The position numbers and the translations under genes are program-made. This document shows positions 61,001-64,000 of a DNA stretch of 64,000 nt, one piece after another. The stretch lies in contig NC_064437.1 in the NCBI RefSeq assembly GCF_023343835.1, positions 48,089,972 to 48,153,971 on the forward strand, written 5' to 3'. The notes under the pieces were generated by a model that ran no database searches, was not told the DNA's origin, and saw nothing but the letters and a program-made list of their open reading frames with translations. Origin of the DNA: Lagopus muta. Lineage: Eukaryota > Chordata > Aves > Galliformes > Phasianidae. Each line of letters starts with the position of its first letter. The stretch's first letter is position 1.

Positions 61001-63376
61001 GATCAGCTTCTTTCTGTTCCCGTGTCTTTTCCTTCAACAGGAAGAATATTGTCATTGCATTTTACTCAAGATTCAACCTCACTGCAACACGCATGCAAAA
61101 ATCTGATTTCAAATTAGTATGATGAAAGTCTTTCACTGTATGCAAGAAAAAGATCTTCATGAGCTTTGAGGGTTGGTTTTTTGGTTTGGTTTGGTTTTTT
61201 TTCTTTGACTTAATTCACCTTTTTCAACCCTATAAACTGACACGTTTTAAACACCCACACTAACACAACACTTTCCTTTTTGTGCTCCTTCACAGGAACC
61301 TTTATGTGATAATACACCAAGACTATAAGATATATATAGAAAGCTCTGAGTTTTCATTCCTGGTAATTGCAGTCATATTCTACTAATTCACAAATTTGAA
61401 TCCAGAATCTTTGATTCTTTTCCTAGAAAAATACACATAGCTGTTGGAAAATAAACGTCTATCACATTACAGTATCGAAACTGGGGAGGGGAAGACCCTA
61501 AAAGATTACCATACGTTGCAGGAGCTTTCAAAGTTACTGTTAATGTTGTGTTTGAATGACATACACCATAAAGAGTAAAGACATTGTGAAGAAAGTTAAC
61601 AGTTTGATTTGTAAGCACCCATGTAAGATGAAGTTAGCTACCTGCTCTGCTTTCTCCCCAGCATCTGTTTTGGCTATAGATTCTTCCACTTCTTCATCGT
61701 ATACTCGCTAAAAAAGTCAAGGAAGATTAATGAAATAAGAGCAACAAACTGTTACAAGGGCTAAATCATGGGTATCATCAACAAAATAAAATTACAAATT
61801 AATTCATGAGATATTAAAAAAGCCACAGATGATGCTAGGCATCTTCATAGCATCCTTTCATGCACTGCAGCTATTATGAAGGTTCTACCACGTAGCCTCT
61901 CAATCCAACTAAGGTGATTGAAGACCACACATGACATTGCAACAGCAGAAGGCAAGCTGAGCATTTAACCCCTTTTACAGACTAAGTTAATGTTAAAACA
62001 AAAACAAAACAAAACAAAACAATTACAACACACAGACTGTTTTAACTCCCTATTATTAAGCTATTTTAGAAGCCTTCAAAAGTAAGCCTAATTTATTTAT
62101 GGGCAGTTGGGTTCTGTTTTCCAACAGCTTTTCTCTTTCTTTCCTGTTTGCCATTAAAAGGAAAGGTCACATCCCTCCCCAGCCCTCAGCATGTTCTGGT
62201 GATTGCTCTATTCAGCACTTTGAGCACTCTCTCACAGGATCAGCTACAGTTTGAACCTGCAAACCTGAATCCGGATCTCTCAAAACATAGGAGGCTGTTA
62301 TCCCCTCAGAAGAGACAGATCTCTCTTGCTGAAGTGCAACCTAGAAGTGATGACCATTTTCCGTGCACTTACAATTGAGCAAAAACAATCTAAAGCATCC
62401 AAGACTTAAAATGTTTGGTACAAAATCATAGTCATTTGACTCAGAAGAGACCTTTAAAAGCCATCTAGTCCAACTCTGCTGCAATGAACAGGGACACCTA
62501 CAGCTTCATCAGGTGCTCAGAGCCTCATCCAGCCTGACCTTGGATGTCTACAGGGGTGGAGCGCCCACCACTCTTTGGGCAACCTGTGCCAGTGCCTCAC
62601 CACCTTTATAGTAAAAAATATTTTCCTTTTATTCAATCTGAATCTCTCCTCTTTTAGTTTGAAAACATTTCCCCTCGTCCTTTCGCCACAGATCCTGCTA
62701 AAGTGTCTGCCCCCTTCTTTCTTACGGCCATTAAGCTGAACAGCAAAGGTAGGCCAGAAGAGAGATCATAACACTGCAAATAAATACCAGTAACCCAGAT
62801 TTTCAGCACCTCATCCTCTGCCAGCATCTGTCCCACGACAGCATTATGGCTCCAGAGGAGACACACACGGCCTGAGCACAACGCTGATCGAGACAAAGTG
62901 CTCGGTAAAAGCTACAGCTGGGAGGGAAGCCTACAAACCCGGCAGGCCGTTACAGCTCTGCGTGCGGTACAGCCGCGCTCCCTGTGCGCGCCTACTTACG
63001 TTCTCTATGAACTGCGTGTTGGATAGCATAAGGAAGTCGTTGAAGACATTGTGAAGGCGGCAGTCGGCGGCTTTCGTCTCACTGATCAGCCCGTCCACCT
63101 GCTTCTTGATCTCGTGGGTCCTGGAGATGGTTTGCTGGGAGAACTCTTGCAGGAAGCGCAGGAGCTGCGTGGGACGGGAAGCGGCGCTCAGGGCGGCTCT
63201 CGGGGCGGCTCCGCGCACCGCGGGCGCTCACGCAGCCGAGACCGCGCAGCGCAGCGTCCGCTCACCCCCGCGTCCGAGGCCAAGGACCAGCTCTGGCTGC
63301 CCTTACGGATCTCCTCCAGCGACCAGGGCCGCTCCCACACGGGCGCCGGCTCCGCCGCATCCTGCGCGCCGTTCAT
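32831..63376 (-). CDS. WASHC2: WASHC2 (FAM21): WASH complex subunit 2 (30 coding exons)
   Basis: Complete coding region on the minus strand: 30 exons, 3,981 nt, 1,326 residues, close to about 1,320 in human FAM21C. WASHC2 belongs to the WASH complex, which activates Arp2/3 on endosomes and sorts cargo with retromer. Residues 1 to about 220 are the head that joins the other WASH subunits ([13 protein letters not shown], then [20 protein letters not shown]). The rest is an acidic, disordered tail with many LFa motifs (Leu-Phe, acidic run, Leu-Phe), known to bind VPS35 of retromer. A basic segment near residues 1025-1043 ([18 protein letters not shown]) matches the CapZ-interacting region. The protein ends [11 protein letters not shown], as in mammals. 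All introns are GT-AG except one GC-AG, and phases match throughout. Only one copy is seen here, whereas humans have several. Confidence 0.97.
32968..36455 (-). other. Last intron of WASHC2 (3.5 kb)
   Basis: I see no exon, RNA gene or recognised repeat family in it. A T/G-rich low-complexity stretch lies at about 35918-35952. Confidence 0.65.
36456..36630 (-). CDS. WASHC2: WASHC2 coding exon 29 (residues 1224-1281)
   Basis: Encodes [29 protein letters not shown] and KSIFDDDM, the very conserved C-terminal LFa-like repeats that in mammals bind retromer most strongly. Acceptor TCCAAG, donor GTAAGT, phase 1. Confidence 0.97.
37230..37826 (-). CDS. WASHC2: WASHC2 coding exon 28, largest exon (residues 1025-1223)
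   Basis: 597 nt. It opens with the basic [20 protein letters not shown], matching the CapZ-interacting segment of FAM21, then QESGDSEE. Further LFa-like motifs include [12 protein letters not shown] and [11 protein letters not shown]. The exon ends AAQDIFE, continued in exon 29. Acceptor CTACAG, donor GTAATG. Confidence 0.96.
38144..38356 (-). CDS. WASHC2: WASHC2 coding exon 27 (residues 954-1024)
   Basis: Encodes [18 protein letters not shown], then a Pro/Ser-rich linker, ending [10 protein letters not shown] just before the CapZ-binding region. Acceptor TTGTAG, donor GTAACC. Confidence 0.96.
39024..39086 (-). CDS. WASHC2: WASHC2 coding exon 26 (residues 933-953)
   Basis: A 63 nt exon encoding [19 protein letters not shown], well conserved with mammals ('FKTKEPSTRIGKIQ'). 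Acceptor GTGCAG, donor GTAATT. Confidence 0.95.
39095..40735 (-). other. WASHC2 intron between coding exons 25 and 26
   Basis: A 1.6 kb intron with a GC donor. Open frames at 40029-40373 and 40384-40647 on the plus strand have no recognised domain. There is an A+T-rich stretch around 39479-39560 and a 14 bp perfect palindrome, CTCATGATCATGAG, at 40381-40394. I recognise no repeat family. Confidence 0.6.
40739..40858 (-). CDS. WASHC2: WASHC2 coding exon 25 (residues 893-932), GC donor
   Basis: Encodes [20 protein letters not shown], then a helix-like [19 protein letters not shown]. The acceptor is TTTCAG. The donor is GAG/GCAAGT: a GC donor with otherwise perfect consensus. The 40 codons fit phase 0 on both sides. 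This is the least conserved exon of the tail. Confidence 0.85.
41361..41878. mobile_element. Mariner-like element (GalluHop/Mariner1_GG type), non-autonomous
   Basis: The left end reads TAGGTTGCTCCAAAAGTAAT and the right end, inverted, shares CAAAAGTAATGC(A/C)TC(A/C)TATTT, so the inverted repeats are clear although the outer right bases have drifted. TA lies at the left edge. The roughly 0.5 kb length is that of an internally deleted copy of a 1.3 kb mariner, and no transposase frame remains. The internal sequence matches my memory of the common chicken repeat. It lies in the WASHC2 intron between coding exons 24 and 25 and supports a galliform origin. Confidence 0.88.
42465..42560 (-). CDS. 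WASHC2: WASHC2 coding exon 24 (residues 861-892)
   Basis: Encodes [20 protein letters not shown], a canonical LFa motif. Acceptor CTTCAG, donor GTATGT. Confidence 0.95.
42756..42884 (-). CDS. WASHC2: WASHC2 coding exon 23 (residues 818-860)
   Basis: Encodes [20 protein letters not shown] then [12 protein letters not shown], nearly identical to mammalian FAM21 over this stretch, so probably a functional site beyond the acidic repeats. Acceptor TTTCAG, donor GTGAGT. Confidence 0.96.
43341..43374. repeat. Poly(A) tract in WASHC2 intron
   Basis: Two adjoining A runs on the plus strand in the intron between coding exons 22 and 23. The remainder of that intron (42885-44876) holds nothing I can assign. 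Confidence 0.8.
44877..45044 (-). CDS. WASHC2: WASHC2 coding exon 22 (residues 762-817)
   Basis: Encodes [13 protein letters not shown], then [17 protein letters not shown]. The acceptor is GGTGGAG; the sequence before it is a TTTA microsatellite next to a GT run, not a normal polypyrimidine tract. Donor GTGAGT. The acceptor choice is decided by phase 0 and by lack of another AG nearby. Confidence 0.85.
45050..45091. repeat. (TAAA)n/(CA)n compound microsatellite at a splice acceptor
   Basis: On the plus strand AAATAAATGAATAAATAAAT runs into a short CA repeat; on the gene strand this reads (GT)n then (TTTA)n. It ends a few bases from the acceptor of WASHC2 exon 22 and occupies the place of its polypyrimidine tract. 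Confidence 0.9.
46042..46224 (-). CDS. WASHC2: WASHC2 coding exon 21 (residues 701-761)
   Basis: Encodes [13 protein letters not shown], then a poorly conserved Pro/Val-rich linker, ending VTKEK. Acceptor TTGCAG, donor GTAAGA. Confidence 0.9.
47115..47217 (-). CDS. WASHC2: WASHC2 coding exon 20 (residues 666-700)
   Basis: Encodes [20 protein letters not shown] and SLFSSQST, an LFa-type repeat with a less acidic spacer. The acceptor is GCTGCAG. The donor GTATCT (47114) keeps phase 0; a nearby GTGGTA is also in frame. Confidence 0.88.
47653..47816 (-). CDS. WASHC2: WASHC2 coding exon 19 (residues 612-665)
   Basis: Encodes [10 protein letters not shown], then [20 protein letters not shown], a full LFa motif. 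Acceptor TTTAAG, donor GTGAAA, leaving in phase 2. Confidence 0.95.
48350..48370. repeat. Poly(T) run in WASHC2 intron
   Basis: Plus-strand T run in the intron between coding exons 18 and 19. No flanking duplication or transposon end is visible. Confidence 0.8.
48659..48775 (-). CDS. WASHC2: WASHC2 coding exon 18 (residues 573-611)
   Basis: Starts [10 protein letters not shown] and ends [10 protein letters not shown], again half motifs at both ends. Acceptor TTTTAG, donor GTACTG. Confidence 0.95.
49893..49997 (-). CDS. WASHC2: WASHC2 coding exon 17 (residues 538-572)
   Basis: Starts DLFSSSK and ends LSLFDDDEE, so it begins with the second half of one LFa motif and ends with the first half of the next. 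Acceptor GTGCAG, donor GTAAGT. Confidence 0.95.
50471..50563 (-). CDS. WASHC2: WASHC2 coding exon 16 (residues 507-537)
   Basis: Ends [11 protein letters not shown], the first half of an LFa motif. Acceptor CTTAAG, donor GTGAGT, phase 0-0. Confidence 0.94.
50849..50888. repeat. Long poly(A) run in WASHC2 intron
   Basis: About 39 uninterrupted A on the plus strand, 285 bp upstream of exon 16 on the gene strand. It is not preceded by a recognisable retroposon body, so it is most simply a mononucleotide microsatellite. Confidence 0.85.
52044..52177 (-). CDS. WASHC2: WASHC2 coding exon 15 (residues 462-506)
   Basis: Encodes a complete LFa motif, [16 protein letters not shown], then a Lys/Ala-rich linker. 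Acceptor TGCAG, donor GTAATG. Confidence 0.95.
53111..53275 (-). CDS. WASHC2: WASHC2 coding exon 14 (residues 407-461)
   Basis: Encodes [20 protein letters not shown], then [14 protein letters not shown], an LF motif with an uninterrupted Asp run, then a Pro-rich end. Two acceptors 3 nt apart and two donors (GTACCT at 53110, GTCCAG at 53116) are possible. All preserve the frame, so small NAGNAG-type variants are likely. Confidence 0.9.
53858..53914 (-). CDS. WASHC2: WASHC2 coding exon 13 (residues 388-406)
   Basis: A 57 nt exon encoding [19 protein letters not shown]. The conserved part is PAGAVSLF. The acceptor choice (ATTTCAG at 53915-53916) is decided by phase and by alignment to the mammalian 'SSSKPGKKIPAGAVSVF' stretch; other AGs lie closer to the conserved part. 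Confidence 0.85.
54707..54776 (-). CDS. WASHC2: WASHC2 coding exon 12 (residues 365-387)
   Basis: Starts GDLFAEAP, completing the LFa motif begun in exon 11, then an acidic linker. Acceptor ACCAG, donor GTAAGA, phase 1. Confidence 0.94.
54988..55025. repeat. Long poly(T) run in WASHC2 intron
   Basis: About 37 T on the plus strand in the intron between coding exons 11 and 12. No repeat body is recognised next to it. Confidence 0.85.
55447..55559 (-). CDS. WASHC2: WASHC2 coding exon 11 (residues 327-364)
   Basis: Encodes [20 protein letters not shown] followed by [14 protein letters not shown], part of an LFa motif that continues in the next exon. Acceptor TTCTAG, donor GTGAGA. Confidence 0.96.
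55733..55786. repeat. Copy A of a short repeat shared by two WASHC2 introns
   Basis: Starts AAGGTGAAACTCTCACTGGA and ends in a short CA run plus AGAA. It is nearly identical to 58143-58200: one C/T change and a CA run four bases shorter. The flanks differ. It lies between coding exons 10 and 11. I do not recognise the family. Confidence 0.8.
55902..55970 (-). CDS. WASHC2: WASHC2 coding exon 10 (residues 304-326)
   Basis: Encodes a Lys-rich linker, [20 protein letters not shown] and PSD. Acceptor TTAAAG, donor GTAAGA. It enters and leaves in phase 1. Confidence 0.92.
57164..57251 (-). CDS. WASHC2: WASHC2 coding exon 9 (residues 275-303)
   Basis: Encodes [20 protein letters not shown], a conserved basic-helical segment in the tail. 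Acceptor CCCTCAG, donor GTAAGT, phase 1. Confidence 0.95.
57774..57878 (-). CDS. WASHC2: WASHC2 coding exon 8 (residues 240-274)
   Basis: Encodes [20 protein letters not shown] followed by an acidic run. This is the first LFa-like element of the tail. Acceptor TTCTCAG, donor GTAAGT. Confidence 0.95.
58143..58200. repeat. Copy B of a short repeat shared by two WASHC2 introns
   Basis: Same sequence as copy A with a longer CA run, between coding exons 7 and 8. On the gene strand both copies read GT-rich, then CAAAAGATGGCCAGTAACA, in the same orientation. Confidence 0.8.
58851..58898 (-). CDS. WASHC2: WASHC2 coding exon 7 (residues 224-239)
   Basis: A 48 nt exon encoding [16 protein letters not shown]. 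Acceptor TTCCAG, donor GTATAA (weaker). Symmetric, so skipping it would keep the frame. Confidence 0.9.
59696..59754 (-). CDS. WASHC2: WASHC2 coding exon 6 (residues 204-223)
   Basis: Encodes [20 protein letters not shown], the acidic hinge after the head. Acceptor AAATAG, donor GTAAGC. Confidence 0.94.
60151..60244 (-). CDS. WASHC2: WASHC2 coding exon 5 (residues 173-203)
   Basis: Encodes [20 protein letters not shown] and [11 protein letters not shown], conserved head residues. Acceptor TTCTAG, donor GTATGT, leaving in phase 1. Confidence 0.96.
60858..61031 (-). CDS. WASHC2: WASHC2 coding exon 4 (residues 115-172)
   Basis: Encodes [20 protein letters not shown], then an acidic stretch, then RVELILEPK. 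This is conserved head sequence. Acceptor TTGAAG, donor GTACAG. Confidence 0.96.
61642..61707 (-). CDS. WASHC2: WASHC2 coding exon 3 (residues 93-114)
   Basis: Encodes [20 protein letters not shown] and EQ. Acceptor TTTTTTAG, donor GTAGCT. Small and symmetric (phase 0-0). Confidence 0.94.
61990..62022. repeat. (AAAAC)n microsatellite
   Basis: Several AAAAC units on the plus strand in the intron between coding exons 2 and 3. A similar T/G-rich run is at 61172-61206 in the next intron. Confidence 0.8.
62425..62740 (-). mobile_element. CR1 LINE 3' fragment in WASHC2 intron 2
   Basis: CR1 in reverse orientation: AGCCATCTAGTCCAACTCTG, GCTCAGAGCCTCATCCAGCC, GGGCAACCTGTGCCAGTGCC, CATTTCCCCTCGTCCTTTCG. 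It lies in the gene's orientation, about 260 bp below exon 2. Confidence 0.87.
63000..63164 (-). CDS. WASHC2: WASHC2 coding exon 2 (residues 38-92)
   Basis: Highly conserved head sequence: [20 protein letters not shown], then [20 protein letters not shown]. Likely helical and part of the WASH-assembly domain. Donor GTAAGT. The preceding intron is only 101 nt. Confidence 0.97.
63266..63376 (-). CDS. WASHC2: WASHC2 coding exon 1 (residues 1-37)
   Basis: Begins [18 protein letters not shown]. The mammalian start differs in its first dozen residues, and homology begins at PVWERPW. The ATG directly follows CTTCTCCCGCAG, which looks like a splice acceptor. Donor GTGAGC. Confidence 0.93.
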
Positions 63377-63496
63377 CTGCGGGAGAAGAGCGGTGAAGCG
63401 AGAGAGAGACGGGGCCCAGCCCGACCCCGCCCGCCCGTGCGCTCACCCTGACCGCGGGCCGCCCCGCGCCGCGCTCCCGGCAGTCAGCTGAATGCT

Positions 63497-63506
63497 GTCA
63501 CGTGAT
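63497..63506. promoter_or_regulatory. CLEAR-like E-box upstream of WASHC2
   Basis: GTCACGTGAT matches nine of ten positions of the CLEAR consensus GTCACGTGAC bound by TFEB/TFE3, and the palindromic CACGTG core also fits USF. It lies about 120 bp upstream of the start codon. Confidence 0.6.
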
Positions 63507-63588
63507 CCGCCTCAAGGCGCTGCGCGGCACGGCCCGCCCCGAAGCCGCCGCCCCGCCCGGCCCAGTTCCGTGCGGCTCTGCGCCACGG

Positions 63589-63602
63589 CCGGCAGGGGGC
63601 GG
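63589..63602 (+). promoter_or_regulatory. CTCF-like site
   Basis: CCGGCAGGGGGCGG fits the CTCF core CCASYAGRKGGCRS with one mismatch at the third base, in a favourable GGCC context. It lies at the outer edge of the WASHC2 island. Confidence 0.5.
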
Positions 63603-63650
63603 GCCGGCGCCGCGGGCGGGAGGAAGGCTGAGTTCAGGGCCGCCTCGAAC

Positions 63651-64000
63651 CCCCTTGAAGCATCCTGACAGCTCTGCATCTCGTGTGTTCTTCATTACAA
63701 GTGAATTAACAAGAAGGAATATAACAGTAACATCGTGCTCTCCCTGCTGGGAACGAAGTCCTTCATGCAAACAGTCAGTCTAGGGCAGCCCTCGCTAGTA
63801 CTACGTGGAGTTGCTTTATTTGTTGCACTGAACTGCACTCGGTGAGGAAGCAGAGCACTGGCTGATCTCTTAAAATAAGACAAAGCACCACCTCCAGGTT
63901 CCCATACATTGATTTCGATGACTGCATCCAAATACCTGAGGGAGATGGCTGGATTAGGGCCAGAAGAACATCTAAAAGAAAAGCATCACTACATTCTTTT
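63651..64000. other. Sequence upstream of the WASHC2 CpG island
   Basis: A+T content returns to the background level. I see no exon or repeat family that I can support. Confidence 0.5.

Larger units (their letters stand above)
62940..63650. promoter_or_regulatory. CpG-island promoter of WASHC2
   Basis: A G+C- and CpG-rich block over the first two coding exons and upstream. No TATA box is evident. Within it lie a CACGTG element at 63499-63504 and a CTCF-like site at about 63589-63602. The transcription start is probably between 63400 and 63500. Confidence 0.8.

Noticed and set aside
1-64000. CRISPR arrays, operons, phage or mobile defence islands
   Set aside because: No regularly spaced repeats, no compact gene clusters and no Shine-Dalgarno-led frames. 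The window is vertebrate nuclear DNA.

Overview
The window is vertebrate nuclear DNA, almost certainly from a galliform bird and probably chicken. It has long A+T-rich introns, CR1 LINE fragments with the avian 3' end, and a roughly 0.5 kb mariner derivative of the GalluHop/Mariner1_GG type. The only genes are two intron-rich vertebrate genes. Placement on chicken chromosome 6 is my inference from human 10q11 synteny. I see no operon, CRISPR array, phage or prokaryotic content.

Layout. Positions 1-9.3 kb are non-coding sequence with two degraded CR1 copies. From about 9.38 to 31.1 kb, minus strand, lies ZFAND4 (AN1 zinc finger plus ubiquitin-like protein). It has nine coding exons that join without a frame break into 716 codons, a CpG-island promoter near 31 kb with two CCAAT boxes and a GC box, and a candidate uORF ending 10 nt before the start codon. 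Its introns hold three CR1 copies and a 100 bp A-rich microsatellite. From about 31.4 to 32.8 kb is the short space between the genes, with a CR1 fragment and the WASHC2 3' UTR. From 32.8 to 63.4 kb, minus strand, lies the complete coding region of WASHC2 (FAM21), with 30 coding exons and 1,326 codons. Its promoter is a second CpG island at 62.9-63.65 kb carrying a CACGTG/CLEAR-like element and a CTCF-like site. The intron after exon 24 holds the mariner copy.

Function. WASHC2 is the long tail subunit of the WASH complex. Its head assembles with the other WASH subunits, and its disordered acidic tail carries many L-F-acidic-L-F (LFa) motifs that bind retromer, plus a CapZ-binding segment. ZFAND4 has an N-terminal ubiquitin-like domain and a C-terminal AN1 finger with all eight metal ligands; its cellular role is poorly defined. 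The two genes are in tandem on the same strand, and nothing in the sequence suggests a shared pathway.

Exon boundaries were set by reading splice sites and checking that phases match across every junction. Both reading frames close exactly: 2,151 nt for ZFAND4 and 3,981 nt for WASHC2, stops included. UTR ends and transcription starts are inferred. No new system is evident. The points most worth checking are a GC-AG intron, a microsatellite serving as a polypyrimidine tract, introns that cut LFa motifs, the uORF, the promoter elements, and a 54-58 bp sequence present in two WASHC2 introns.
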